This document shows positions 40,620 to 49,762 of a DNA stretch of 64,000 bases, one piece after another (position 1 is the first letter of the stretch; each line of letters opens with the position of its first letter). The stretch is from Anaerotignum_A sp963633805 (GTDB taxonomy: Bacteria > Bacillota > Clostridia > Lachnospirales > Anaerotignaceae): positions 78,622-142,621 of the forward strand of contig CAVGZD010000001.1 of assembly GCA_963633805.1 (NCBI GenBank). The letters are read 5' to 3'. The translations under genes were made by a program, and so were the position numbers. The notes below the pieces were generated by a model. It worked only from the letters and a program-made list of their open reading frames with translations. It was not told the DNA's origin and made no database searches.

Positions 40620-41698
40620 GCAGATTTATGAGTCCGCGCTTTGCGGATTTGGAAGCATATACTCCTGGCGAACAACCGCAGGATCAGCAGTATGTTAAGC
40701 TGAATACGAATGAATCGCCTTACCCGCCCTCACCGGAGGTGATCGCGGCGATTTCCGCGGCGGAGACAGCAAAGCTGAATCTTTATCCCGACCCGACGGG
40801 CAGGGTGTTGAAGGAAAAGCTGGCGGCGCTGTATGGCGTGAAGGCGGAAAATGTTTTTCTTTCCAATGGCTCGGATGATATTTTGAATTTTGCATTCATG
40901 GCATTCTGCGACGGCGAAAGGGGCGCGGCTTTTCCGGAGATTAGCTATGGCTTTTACCCCGTTTATGCCGACTTGTACCATGTGGATCACGTGAAAATTC
41001 CGCTGAAATCGGATTTTGGCGTGGATTATCGGGATTATTGCGGCATCGGCAGAATGGTCGTGATCGCCAACCCGAATGCTCCGACTGGCATGGAAATCCC
41101 CCTCGCGGAAATTGAGGAAATTTTGAAAACGAATCCCGATCAGATCGTGCTGATCGATGAGGCATATGTGGATTTCGGCGGCACAAGCTGCGTCGATCTG
41201 GTGTACCGTTATGATAACCTGCTGGTCGTGCAGACCTATAGCAAGTCCCGCTCTCTGGCGGGGGCGCGGCTGGGCTTTGCCATCGCCAATGCGGAGATCA
41301 TCGCAGATTTGGAGAAGATCAAATATTCCACGAATCCCTACAACATCAATCGTCTGACGCTGCTGGCGGGCGAGGCGGCAGTGGACAGCCATGCCTATTA
41401 TGTGGAAAATGCCAAGAAAATCGCCGAAACGAGGGAATGGACAACGGCGAAGCTGCGCGAGCTGGGCTTTACCGTGCTGGATTCCAAGGCGAATTTCATT
41501 TTTGCAAAGAGTGGTGCCGTCAGCGGCAGAGCGATGTATGAAAAATTAAAGAAAAAAGGCGTTCTGGTGCGCTTTTGGGGCAAGGAAAAGATCGAGGATT
41601 TCCTGCGCATCACCATCGGTACGCCAGAGCAAATGAAGATATTGTTGGAGAAAACCGAGGAAATTTTACGGGAGGGGGAGCAGCATGAGAAGCAGTGA
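40616..41698 (+). CDS. hisC: Histidinol-phosphate aminotransferase
   Basis: PLP-dependent class II aminotransferase. The PLP lysine is in QTYSKSRSLAGARLGFAI; other blocks are NTNESPYPPSP and NPNAPTGMEIP. The start is GTG 40616, overlapping hisD, behind a perfect AAGGAGGTG. Length is 360 residues. Confidence 0.95.
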   Translation: MSRFMSPRFADLEAYTPGEQPQDQQYVKLNTNESPYPPSPEVIAAISAAETAKLNLYPDPTGRVLKEKLAALYGVKAENVFLSNGSDDILNFAFMAFCDGERGAAFPEISYGFYPVYADLYHVDHVKIPLKSDFGVDYRDYCGIGRMVVIANPNAPTGMEIPLAEIEEILKTNPDQIVLIDEAYVDFGGTSCVDLVYRYDNLLVVQTYSKSRSLAGARLGFAIANAEIIADLEKIKYSTNPYNINRLTLLAGEAAVDSHAYYVENAKKIAETREWTTAKLRELGFTVLDSKANFIFAKSGAVSGRAMYEKLKKKGVLVRFWGKEKIEDFLRITIGTPEQMKILLEKTEEILREGEQHEKQ

Positions 41699-42272
41699 GA
41701 TCATTCGAAAAACGGCAGAAACGGACATCCGCCTGTCCCTCTCCTTGGACGGCACGGGAAAAAGCAGCATCCGCTCAGGGGTCGGCTTTCTCGACCATAT
41801 GCTGACCCTGTTCGCCAAGCATGGCAGGTTTGATTTGGAGCTTGTCTGCCATGGCGATACCGAGGTGGACGATCATCATTCCGTGGAGGATATCGGGATT
41901 TGTCTGGGGCAGGCTTTTGCCGAAGCGCTGGGCGAGGGCAGAGGGATCGCCCGCTATGGTGATATTACCCTGCCGATGGATGAAGCCCTGATTCTGGCGG
42001 CGGTCGATCTCGGCGGCAGGAGCCATCTGGAATATGGCTTGCAAATCCCGACGGAAAAAGTCGGCACCTTTGATACGGAGCTGGTGGAGGAATTTTTCAT
42101 TGCCTTCGTGCGCCACGCAAAAATGAATCTGCATCTGATGCAGCTGCGCGGCAGAAATTCCCACCATATTATAGAGGGCGCGTTCAAGGCTGTGGCGCGT
42201 GCGCTGGCGAAGGCGGCGGCGGTGCAGCAGGCGTATGCGGATGAAATTCCGTCCACAAAGGGGGTGCTTTGA
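41685..42272 (+). CDS. hisB: Imidazoleglycerol-phosphate dehydratase
   Basis: Manganese-dependent dehydratase, monofunctional (no phosphatase domain). Metal motifs GFLDHMLTLFAKHGRF, DDHHSVEDIG and GRNSHHIIEGAFKA. Length is 195 residues, typical of the stand-alone enzyme. Overlaps hisC by 14 bases and abuts hisH. Confidence 0.96.
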   Translation: MRSSEIIRKTAETDIRLSLSLDGTGKSSIRSGVGFLDHMLTLFAKHGRFDLELVCHGDTEVDDHHSVEDIGICLGQAFAEALGEGRGIARYGDITLPMDEALILAAVDLGGRSHLEYGLQIPTEKVGTFDTELVEEFFIAFVRHAKMNLHLMQLRGRNSHHIIEGAFKAVARALAKAAAVQQAYADEIPSTKGVL

Positions 42273-42889
42273 TGATTGCGATTATCGATTATGGCGTGGG
42301 GAATCTTTTTTCCCTGCAAAGCTCCCTGAAATTTATCGGGGCGGATGCGAAGGTGACGAAGGATATTGCCGAAATTCAGGCGGCGGAGCGCATCATACTG
42401 CCCGGCGTGGGGGCGTATGCGGATGCGGCGGAAAAGCTGCGCCAAAGCGGCATGGAGCGTGTTGTATTGGAGGAAGCGGCGAAGGGCAAGCCCCTGCTCG
42501 GCATCTGTTTGGGGATGCAGCTTCTTTTGGAGAAGAGCTATGAATATGGCGAGCACAAGGGCTTGGGGCTGATCCCCGGCAGCGTGAAGCCGATTGCGCC
42601 TATGATCGGGGCAGGCTTGAAAGTGCCGCAGATCGGCTGGAATGCGCTGATCTTTCCTAAGGAACGGGAGAAATCCAAGCTGTTCCGCTATATCGATGAG
42701 GGAGATTGTGTATACTTTGTGCATTCTTACGCAGGCGTGGACTGTGATGCCTTTGTCTCCGCGCGGACGGAATACGGCGCACTTTTGACCGCCGCCGTGG
42801 AGCGCGGCAATGTATACGGTACACAATTTCATCCCGAAAAAAGCGGCGAGGTCGGGCTGAAAATTTTGCGGGCATTTTGTGAATTGTAA
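42272..42889 (+). CDS. hisH: Imidazole glycerol phosphate synthase, glutaminase subunit HisH
   Basis: Class I glutamine amidotransferase that feeds ammonia to HisF. Nucleophile Cys in LGICLGMQLL, His-Glu in FHPEKSGEVG, oxyanion-strand LPGVGAYAD. ATG 42272 (205 residues) is preferred over an in-frame TTG one codon earlier; AAAGGGGGTG precedes it. Confidence 0.96.
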   Translation: MIAIIDYGVGNLFSLQSSLKFIGADAKVTKDIAEIQAAERIILPGVGAYADAAEKLRQSGMERVVLEEAAKGKPLLGICLGMQLLLEKSYEYGEHKGLGLIPGSVKPIAPMIGAGLKVPQIGWNALIFPKEREKSKLFRYIDEGDCVYFVHSYAGVDCDAFVSARTEYGALLTAAVERGNVYGTQFHPEKSGEVGLKILRAFCEL

Positions 42890-42901
42890 GGGGGGAGTTC
42901 G

Positions 42902-43627
42902 ATGGAGTTATTTCCCGCGATTGATTTGATTGACGGCTGTGCAGTGCGTCTGGTGAAGGGCGATTATGCGCAGAAAACGATATACAGCGAGCATCCTGCG
43001 GAGGTGGTGCGCTCCTTTGCAGCGGCGGGGGCGAAGTATCTGCACGTTGTCGATCTGGAAGGGGCGAAGGATGGCGGCACGCCCAATCTGGAAACCATCC
43101 GCACGATCGCGCAGGAGAGCGGGCTGCTGGTCGAGGTCGGCGGCGGCATCCGTTCCGAGGAGGTCATCAGGACCTATCTGGATGCAGGCGTTTTCCGTGT
43201 GATATTGGGGACGGCGGCGGTGCAGAAGCCTGATTTTCTGGCGGAAATGGTGCAGAAATACGGCGAAAGGATTGCGGTCGGCGTGGATATTCGAGATGGT
43301 AGGGTTGCCATTAAGGGCTGGACGGAGCTTTCTGAGGAAAGCTGCTTCGCCTTCTGCGAGAAGCTGCAAAAAATCGGCGTGAAAACCATCATCTGCACTG
43401 ATATTTCTAAGGATGGACTGCTTTCCGGCATAAATTTGGAATTATACCGGCAGCTTTCCGAAAAATGCAGCGTGGACATCGTTGCCAGCGGCGGCGTGAC
43501 GACGTTGGAGGATGTGAAACGACTGTCTGAGATGGGGCTTGCCGGTGCGATTCTGGGCAAGGCGCTCTATACGGGAAATCTCGACCTTGCGGCGGCTGTG
43601 GTGCTCACGAAGGAGGGAAGCGAATGA
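42902..43627 (+). CDS. hisA: ProFAR isomerase HisA
   Basis: TIM-barrel isomerase of the fourth step. FPAIDLIDGCAVRLVKGDY, GGGIRSEEVI, VGVDIRDGRVAIKGW, DISKDGLLSG and VASGGVTTLED are conserved. Catalytic Asp near residue 8 and near 129 are present. Length is 241 residues. Ends overlapping hisF by 4 bases. Confidence 0.96.
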   Translation: MELFPAIDLIDGCAVRLVKGDYAQKTIYSEHPAEVVRSFAAAGAKYLHVVDLEGAKDGGTPNLETIRTIAQESGLLVEVGGGIRSEEVIRTYLDAGVFRVILGTAAVQKPDFLAEMVQKYGERIAVGVDIRDGRVAIKGWTELSEESCFAFCEKLQKIGVKTIICTDISKDGLLSGINLELYRQLSEKCSVDIVASGGVTTLEDVKRLSEMGLAGAILGKALYTGNLDLAAAVVLTKEGSE

Positions 43628-44406
43628 TTACAAAAAGAATCATCCCCTGTCTGGATGTGAAGGACGGCAGAGTGGTCAAGGGGGTCAAATTTGAGGGACT
43701 TTCGGACGTTTCCTCGCCCGTAGAGCTGGGAAAATATTACAGCGACTGCGGCGCGGATGAACTGGTTTTTTATGATATCACGGCATCGGCGGAGGGCAGA
43801 GCCTTGTTCACCGACATTCTGACGGAGGTTGCGCGGAATATTTTTATCCCGCTGACGGTCGGCGGCGGCATCAACACGCTTGCGGATTTTGACCGCGTGC
43901 TCAAATGCGGCGCGGATAAGGTCAGCGTGAACAGCGGCGCGATCAAAAATCCGAAGCTGATCGAAGAAGCGGCGCAGAAATACGGCAATCAATGTGTGGT
44001 GCTTTCTGTGGATGTCAAGCGCGTGGACGGGAAGTTTATGGCCTTCGCCAAGGGCGGCAGAGAAAATACGGGCATGGAGGCACTGCCTTGGATCAAACGC
44101 TGCGTGGAGATGGGCGCGGGCGAGGTTGTAGTCAACAGCATCGACACGGACGGTGTGAAGCAGGGCTTCGATTTGGAGCTGCTGAAGGAGATCTGCGCCT
44201 TGGTGCATGTGCCCGTGGTGGCATCGGGCGGCGCGGGGAGCATCGAGGATTTTGTGACGCTCTTCCGGGAAATCCCAGATATTGACGCGGGTTTGGCAGC
44301 ATCTATCTTCCATTTTGGCGAGGTGCAGATCGCCGCGCTGAAGGATCGCTTGGCAGAGGATGGCATTATCGTCCGCAGAACGGGAAAGGAGTCTTTGTTA
44401 TGCTGA
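43624..44406 (+). CDS. hisF: Imidazole glycerol phosphate synthase, cyclase subunit HisF
   Basis: TIM-barrel cyclase partner of HisH. IIPCLDVKDGRVVKGVKF (catalytic Asp), GGGINTLADF, VVLSVDVKRVDG (second Asp), and VVNSIDTDGVKQGFD. Length is 260 residues (family 250-258). Overlaps hisA and hisIE. Confidence 0.96.
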   Translation: MITKRIIPCLDVKDGRVVKGVKFEGLSDVSSPVELGKYYSDCGADELVFYDITASAEGRALFTDILTEVARNIFIPLTVGGGINTLADFDRVLKCGADKVSVNSGAIKNPKLIEEAAQKYGNQCVVLSVDVKRVDGKFMAFAKGGRENTGMEALPWIKRCVEMGAGEVVVNSIDTDGVKQGFDLELLKEICALVHVPVVASGGAGSIEDFVTLFREIPDIDAGLAASIFHFGEVQIAALKDRLAEDGIIVRRTGKESLLC

Positions 44407-45050
44407 ATATAGAGGAATTGCGCTTTGACGAAAAGGGGCTGATCCCCGCCGTCGTTGTGGATGCGTACAGCAAAAAGGTGCTGACTGTGGCATATATGAA
44501 TCGGGAAAGCCTTGCCATCAGTATGAAGGAGGGCAGAACCTGCTTTTGGTCGCGCTCGCGCGGGGAGCTTTGGCGCAAGGGCGAGACGAGCGGAAATGTG
44601 CAGCATATTGTTTCCATTACGGCGGATTGCGACCGCGATGCGCTGACGGTGGAGGTCGTAAAGGAAGGTCCCGCCTGCCATCTGGGGACGGAATCCTGTT
44701 TTTCCGATTTGGTTTATCAGAATCCTGCGCATCCTTCTTTTTCCATAGATGGGCTGATGGAAATACTGGAGGGCAGAAGGGCGGAGAAGCCCGAAGGCTC
44801 TTATACGACCTATCTCTTTGAGAAGGGGCTGGATAAAATTCTGAAAAAGGTCGGCGAGGAATCCGCGGAGGTCATCATTGCGGCAAAGGCGGAGGACAGA
44901 GCCGAAACCATTTATGAAATTGCAGATCTTGCGTATCATGTGATGGTGCTGATGGTGGAGCAGGGCATTTCCTTGGAGGATGTCCGCAAGGAGCTGGCGA
45001 GCAGGCATGTGATCGACCATAAGGTCAAGCAGGAGAAAATGACGAAATAA
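44400..45050 (+). CDS. hisIE: Bifunctional phosphoribosyl-AMP cyclohydrolase / phosphoribosyl-ATP pyrophosphatase
   Basis: Fused HisI-HisE. Residues 1-110 are PRA-CH (AYMNRESLAISMKEGRTCFW, SRSRGELWRKGETSGN, and metal-binding DCDRDAL, CHLGTESCF); residues about 120-216 are PRA-PH (KILKKVGEESAEVIIAAKAE, IADLAYHVMVLMVEQGI). Closes the his operon and is followed by a strong terminator. With this gene the operon covers all steps except histidinol-phosphate dephosphorylation. Confidence 0.95.
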   Translation: MLNIEELRFDEKGLIPAVVVDAYSKKVLTVAYMNRESLAISMKEGRTCFWSRSRGELWRKGETSGNVQHIVSITADCDRDALTVEVVKEGPACHLGTESCFSDLVYQNPAHPSFSIDGLMEILEGRRAEKPEGSYTTYLFEKGLDKILKKVGEESAEVIIAAKAEDRAETIYEIADLAYHVMVLMVEQGISLEDVRKELASRHVIDHKVKQEKMTK

Positions 45051-45075
45051 GTCGGTGGCAAAAAGGAACATACAG

Positions 45076-45138
45076 ACACATATAGATTTCAGAAATTGCT
45101 GTAAATTTGCGATTTGTGAGGTTTATATGTGTTTTTTT
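45076..45138 (+). terminator. Rho-independent terminator of the his operon
   Basis: Outer stem ACACATATA / TATATGTGT with an inner AAATTGC/GCGATTT stem, followed by a seven-T run. Ends the his operon before the fatty-acid promoter. Confidence 0.75.
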
Positions 45139-45199
45139 ATGCTTTCGATATGTGCGATGGTACAGATTTATCTTTTCTTCATAAAATTTTCATAATTTT

Positions 45200-45253
45200 G
45201 GAACGCATCTGGAACGCAAATGCCCCATCTGCGGAACAGCGAGCCGATATAAT
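45200..45253 (+). promoter_or_regulatory. Fatty-acid operon promoter with phased GGAAC repeats
   Basis: A perfect TATAAT at 45248-45253 has no recognisable -35 at the right distance. Upstream are GGAACGC at 45200-45206, GGAACGC at 45211-45217, and GGAAC at 45233-45237, spaced 11 and 22 bases, i.e. on one helix face. This looks like an activator or phased regulator site. No FapR or FabT consensus is visible. Confidence 0.5.
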
Positions 45254-45305
45254 CAATCCTGACAGGCGAGAGGAACGACCTGAAAAAAACATTCGGAGGT
45301 AGAAT

Positions 45306-45530
45306 ATGACTTATTTTAATAGTATTGCAAACATTGTTTCCAAGCGCACGGGCTGTGACATTTCCACAATTAAGCCGGAGAGCAGGTTCTCCGATTTGGG
45401 CATTGATTCTCTGGATACGGTGGAGCTTTTGATGAGTCTGGAGGATCAGATCGGCATTGAGATCGAATTAGACCAAAAGGTTGAGACAATCGGAGAGTTG
45501 GACAAATTCATTCAGAGCAAGAAGGGTTGA
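45306..45530 (+). CDS. acpP: Acyl carrier protein
   Basis: Carries growing acyl chains on a phosphopantetheine arm. The attachment motif is DLGIDSLDTVELLM (Ser in DSL). Length is 74 residues. ATG 45306 follows CGGAGG. First gene of the fatty-acid operon. Confidence 0.96.
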   Translation: MTYFNSIANIVSKRTGCDISTIKPESRFSDLGIDSLDTVELLMSLEDQIGIEIELDQKVETIGELDKFIQSKKG

Positions 45531-45534
45531 TGTC

Positions 45535-46479
45535 ATGATTCAGTCGGTTATTTGCGATATGCTGGGGATTCGCTATCCCGTGTTTCAGGGCGGCATGGCG
45601 TGGATCGCGGACGGCAGGCTGGCGGCGGCTGTCTCCAATGGCGGCGGGCTTGGCATCATCGCGGCGGGAAATGCGCCGGGGGCATATGTCCGCGAGCAGA
45701 TTCAAGCGGCAAAAGCCCTGACCGATCAGCCCATCGGCGTGAATATCATGCTGCTCAGTCCCTTTGCGGATGAGGTTGCGGAGGTCGTTGCGGAGGAAAA
45801 GATTGCGGTCGTGACAACGGGCGCGGGCAATCCTTCCAAATATATGAAAAAATGGCTTGATGCAGGCATCAAGGTGATCCCTGTTGTGGCATCTGTTGCG
45901 CTGGCGAAGAAAATGACCCGCCTTGGCGCGTCCGCCCTCATCGCGGAGGGCGGAGAGAGCGGCGGTCACGTCGGCGAATTGACGACGATGGTGCTTGTGC
46001 CGCAAATTTGCGATGCGACTGACCTGCCCGTTATCGCCGCAGGCGGCATTGCGGATGGCAGAGGGGTCGCGGCGGCGTTTATGCTGGGGGCTTGCGGCGT
46101 GCAGATGGGAACGCGTTTTCTGAGCGCGGAGGAATGTACGATCCATCCCGTCTACAAGGAAAATATCCTGCAGGCGAACGACCTTTGCACGATGGTGACG
46201 GGCAAGCGGCTCGGCCATCCCGTCAGAAGCCTGCGCACGCCCTTTGCAAGGGCATATGTCAAGGCGGAGTACAGCAGCATTTCCGATGAGGAATTGGAAG
46301 AGATGGCGACGGGCGCATTGCGGCTTGCAGTGCAGGAGGGCGATTTGGTGAATGGCTGCTTCCTGTCCGGGCAGATTGCCGCGCTGGTCAAAAAGGAGCA
46401 GCCTGCCGCAGAAATTATTCGAGAGGTGATGGAGGGGGCGGAGCCACTCCTTCTGAGGGCAAATCAATGGGTAAAATAG
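45535..46479 (+). CDS. fabK: Enoyl-ACP reductase II (FMN-dependent)
   Basis: Last reduction of the elongation cycle; the FabI-type alternative is not in the operon. FMN barrel: PVFQGGMAWIADGRLAAAVS, GGESGGHVGE, and IAAGGIADGRGVAAAFMLGA (20 residues). Length is 314 residues from ATG 45535; an in-frame ATG inside acpP (45481) was rejected. The triclosan-insensitive type is typical of clostridia and streptococci. Confidence 0.95.
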   Translation: MIQSVICDMLGIRYPVFQGGMAWIADGRLAAAVSNGGGLGIIAAGNAPGAYVREQIQAAKALTDQPIGVNIMLLSPFADEVAEVVAEEKIAVVTTGAGNPSKYMKKWLDAGIKVIPVVASVALAKKMTRLGASALIAEGGESGGHVGELTTMVLVPQICDATDLPVIAAGGIADGRGVAAAFMLGACGVQMGTRFLSAEECTIHPVYKENILQANDLCTMVTGKRLGHPVRSLRTPFARAYVKAEYSSISDEELEEMATGALRLAVQEGDLVNGCFLSGQIAALVKKEQPAAEIIREVMEGAEPLLLRANQWVK

Positions 46480-47366
46480 CATTTGTTTTTTCCGGTCAGG
46501 GGGATCAATTCCCCGGCATGGGAAAGGAATTATATGAAACGGAGGCGGCGGCGAAGCGGATTTTTGTGCTCTGCGATGCCATCCGTCCCGGAACGTCCGC
46601 GCAGTGCTTTGCGGGCAGCGCAGAGGAGCTTTCCGAAACGAGGAACACACAGCCCTGCCTATTCGCCATGGAATTGGCGGCGGCGAGTGTACTGCGTGAG
46701 AAGGGCGTCACGCCCGATGCAGTGGCAGGCTTTTCGCTCGGAGAGGTGGTCGCGGCAACATTTGGCGGCGTATTCTCCGATGAAACGGGCTTTCGCTTGG
46801 TATGCAGACGCGGAGAGTTGATGCAGCGGGAGGCGGAGAAGCACGATACTGCCATGGCGGCGGTTCTCAGGCTGACGGCGGAGCAGGTGCAGGAGCTTTG
46901 CGGACACTACGCGGCGATGTATCCCGTGAATTTCAACTGCCCCGGTCAGATCAGCGTTTCCGGGCTTTCCGCGGAGATGAAGGACTTTTTTGCAGAGGTT
47001 CGGGCGGCTGGCGGCAGGGCGCTGCCAATCAAGGTCAAGGGCGCATTTCATTCGCCCTTCATGCAGCCTGCCGCGCAGGCTTTCGCAGAGGAATTGGAGC
47101 GAACAGAATGGCAAAAGCCAAGCATCCCGCTCTATTCCAATCTGACGGCGGAGCCGTACGGCGCGGATGTCGTGGATTTGCTTTCGCGGCAGATTTGCAG
47201 TCCCGTGCAGTGGGAGAGAAGCATCCGTAATATGATTGCCGCCGGGGTGGATACCTTTATTGAGATCGGTCCGGGCAAAACGCTGGTGAACATGATCCGA
47301 AAAACGGACGCGAACGTGAAGGCAATGACCTTTGCGGAAGCCTTAACGGAGGTGGAGAAATGTTAG
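46467..47366 (+). CDS. fabD: Malonyl-CoA:ACP transacylase
   Basis: Loads malonate on ACP. Active-site Ser in GFSLGEVVAA, His in GAFHSPFM, and N-terminal FSGQGDQFPGMG (family GQGxQ). Length is 299 residues, family-typical. Overlaps fabK by 13 bases and fabG by 7. Confidence 0.95.
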   Translation: MGKIAFVFSGQGDQFPGMGKELYETEAAAKRIFVLCDAIRPGTSAQCFAGSAEELSETRNTQPCLFAMELAAASVLREKGVTPDAVAGFSLGEVVAATFGGVFSDETGFRLVCRRGELMQREAEKHDTAMAAVLRLTAEQVQELCGHYAAMYPVNFNCPGQISVSGLSAEMKDFFAEVRAAGGRALPIKVKGAFHSPFMQPAAQAFAEELERTEWQKPSIPLYSNLTAEPYGADVVDLLSRQICSPVQWERSIRNMIAAGVDTFIEIGPGKTLVNMIRKTDANVKAMTFAEALTEVEKC

Positions 47367-48088
47367 AAGGGAAGGTTGCAGTCGTTACAGGCGGTTCGCG
47401 CGGCATCGGCGAAGCCATCGCCGAACAGCTTGCCGCATTCGGTGCGCAGATTGCCATCATTTATGCGGGGCGCGAGGCTGCCGCAAGGGCGGTGTGCGAG
47501 AGATGCCGAGAGAAATACGGCGTGCAGGCACATGCATATCAATGCGATGTGGCGGATTTTGCCGCAACAAAGGAAGTGACCGCGAAAATCAAGGCGGACT
47601 TCGGTACAGTGCATATTCTGGTGAACAATGCCGGCATCACTCGCGATGGTCTGCTTGCCATGATGAAGGAGGAAGACTTCGACGCGGTTCTGGATACCAA
47701 CCTCAAGGGCGCGTTCCACATGATTCGGCATATGACAAGACTGTTTATCGCAAATCGCGAGGGCTGCATCATCAATATTTCCTCTGTTTCCGGGCTGATG
47801 GGAAATGCGGGGCAGTGTAATTACGCCGCATCGAAGGCTGGGCTGATCGGGCTGACGAAATCGGTCGCAAGGGAGCTTGCGCCGAAGGGCATTCGCTGCA
47901 ATGCGGTCGCGCCGGGCTTTATCGCAACGGATATGACGGAGCAGCAGACGGAAAATCCTCTGCTGGGGCAGATTCCCCTCGGCAGGATGGGCAAAGCGGA
48001 GGATGTTGCGCAGGCGGTGGCTTATCTGGCGATGGCGGAATACGTCACCGGGGAGGTTCTTCGCGTGGACGGCGGCATGGCGATGTAA
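47360..48088 (+). CDS. fabG: 3-oxoacyl-ACP reductase
   Basis: NADPH-dependent short-chain dehydrogenase. GGSRGIGEAIAE cofactor loop, NNAGITRDGLL, catalytic S-Y-K in SVSGLMGNAGQCNYAASKAG, and GFIATDMTE. Length is 242 residues. Overlaps the end of fabD. Confidence 0.95.
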   Translation: MLEGKVAVVTGGSRGIGEAIAEQLAAFGAQIAIIYAGREAAARAVCERCREKYGVQAHAYQCDVADFAATKEVTAKIKADFGTVHILVNNAGITRDGLLAMMKEEDFDAVLDTNLKGAFHMIRHMTRLFIANREGCIINISSVSGLMGNAGQCNYAASKAGLIGLTKSVARELAPKGIRCNAVAPGFIATDMTEQQTENPLLGQIPLGRMGKAEDVAQAVAYLAMAEYVTGEVLRVDGGMAM

Positions 48089-48098
48089 GGAGGATAGG

Positions 48099-49349
48099 AT
48101 GAGAGAAAACAGACGTGTGGTCGTCACCGGACTGGGGGCGGTCACTCCACTTGGAAATAACGTGAGCGAAACATGGGAGGGCTTGAAAAGCGGCAAAAAC
48201 GGCATTGCTCCCATCACGCTTTTTGATACGGAAAAATTTAAGGCAAAGCTGGGCGCGGAGGTCAAGGGCTTTGATCCCAAGGACTATCTGGAGGTCAATG
48301 ACGCTCTGCGTACCGACCGCTGTGCGCAGCTTGCCGTGGCTGCGGCGCAGCAGGCTGTGCAGGAAAGCGGCATAGAGGGGACGCTTGCACCGGAGCGTTT
48401 CTCCGTGCTCTTCGGTAGCGGTATCGGCGGTATCAATACCTTTGAAACGGAGCATACCAAGCTGCTGGAGAAAGGTCCCAGACGGGTTTCGCCGCTGTTT
48501 GTGCCGATGATGATTGGAAACATGGCGGCGGGGCTGATTGCCATTCGGCATGACTGCCGCGGCTCGGCTATGCCGGCAGTGACGGCCTGCGCATCCGGTT
48601 CCAATGCCATCGGCGAGGCAATGCGCCTGATTCGTCATGGCTATGCGGATGCAGTCATCACGGGCGGCGCGGAGGCGGCTATCGTGCCTTCGGCGGTTGC
48701 GGGCTTTGTCAATATGCAGGCGCTGTCTACTTCAGCCGACCCGAATGCAGCCTCTCTGCCCTTTGATCGGCGCAGGGACGGCTTTGTGGTCGGCGAGGGG
48801 GCTGTGGCTCTGATTTTGGAGGAATATGAACACGCAAAGGCGCGCGGAGCGAAGATTTATGGCGAGGTATGCGGCTACGGCTCGACCTGCGACGCCTACC
48901 ACATCACCTCCCCGCATCCGCAGGCGCGCGGCGGCGCAAGGGCCATGCTGGATGCCATGCGGGAGGCGGGCTATACCGCGCAGGATCGCGTATACATCAA
49001 TGCGCACGGCACGGGAACGCCCATGAATGACCGCGTGGAGACATTGGCGATCAAAACGGCGTTCGGCGAGGATGCCGCAAAAGCCGCCTATATTAGCTCC
49101 ACAAAGTCTATGACGGGGCATATGCTGGGGGCGGCAGGGGCGATTGAAGCCCTGGCCTGCCTGTTTGCGCTGGGAGAGGGCACTCTCCCGCCCACAATCA
49201 ATTTGCAGGAGCAGGATGAGGATTGTGACCTGAATTATGTACCGAATACGGCGATCCGCGCGGATATCACGCTGGCATTGTCCAATTCGCTGGGCTTCGG
49301 CGGTCATAATGCCTGCCTTGCGTTCAGGAAGGTGTCGTCGAATGAATGA
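48099..49349 (+). CDS. fabF: 3-oxoacyl-ACP synthase II
   Basis: Condensing enzyme of chain elongation. Catalytic Cys in VTACASGSNA, His pair in NAHGTGTPMNDRVE and KSMTGHMLGAAGA. Length is 416 residues from ATG 48099 (AAGGAGGAT upstream); an upstream extension was rejected. fabH, the initiating condensing enzyme, is not in this operon. Confidence 0.95.
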   Translation: MRENRRVVVTGLGAVTPLGNNVSETWEGLKSGKNGIAPITLFDTEKFKAKLGAEVKGFDPKDYLEVNDALRTDRCAQLAVAAAQQAVQESGIEGTLAPERFSVLFGSGIGGINTFETEHTKLLEKGPRRVSPLFVPMMIGNMAAGLIAIRHDCRGSAMPAVTACASGSNAIGEAMRLIRHGYADAVITGGAEAAIVPSAVAGFVNMQALSTSADPNAASLPFDRRRDGFVVGEGAVALILEEYEHAKARGAKIYGEVCGYGSTCDAYHITSPHPQARGGARAMLDAMREAGYTAQDRVYINAHGTGTPMNDRVETLAIKTAFGEDAAKAAYISSTKSMTGHMLGAAGAIEALACLFALGEGTLPPTINLQEQDEDCDLNYVPNTAIRADITLALSNSLGFGGHNACLAFRKVSSNE

Positions 49350-49758
49350 AGCAGAAATTCGTAAATATGCTGCGCTGATGCAGGAGTTGGGGCTGACCGG
49401 GCTGGAAATTACAGATGAGAAAAACAGAGTGCGTCTGGAACGCAATGAAGTGGCGCAGGTCAAGGAAACGGTCTATGCCGTGCCCGATGCAATTCCGCAG
49501 GCGCAAACGGAGACGAAAAATGAGATCAGCGTCCTCTCGCCCATCGTAGGCGTGTTTTATGCCGCGCCGACCGAAAATGCAGCGTCCTATGTTTCCGTCG
49601 GCGATCCGGTGAAAAAGGGGCAGGTTCTCTGCATCGTGGAGGCGATGAAGCTGATGAATGAAATCACGGCGGAAGAGGATGGGATTATTTCCGAAATCTG
49701 CGTGACGAATGGGCAGGTCGTGGAATATGGCACGGAGCTGTTCCGACTGAAGAGGTAA
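49342..49758 (+). CDS. accB: Biotin carboxyl carrier protein of acetyl-CoA carboxylase
   Basis: Biotinylated carrier of ACC. The biotin-accepting Lys is in VEAMKLMNEI; the C-terminal biotinyl domain spans residues about 60-138 with an Ala/Pro-poor linker before. Length is 138 residues. ATG 49342 overlaps the end of fabF. Confidence 0.95.
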   Translation: MNEAEIRKYAALMQELGLTGLEITDEKNRVRLERNEVAQVKETVYAVPDAIPQAQTETKNEISVLSPIVGVFYAAPTENAASYVSVGDPVKKGQVLCIVEAMKLMNEITAEEDGIISEICVTNGQVVEYGTELFRLKR

Positions 49759-49762
49759 CAAT

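Noticed and set aside
45051..45199. A regulator gene (MarR/FabT) in the gap before acpP
   Set aside because: The gap holds the his terminator and AT-rich sequence; no frame of useful length on either strand.
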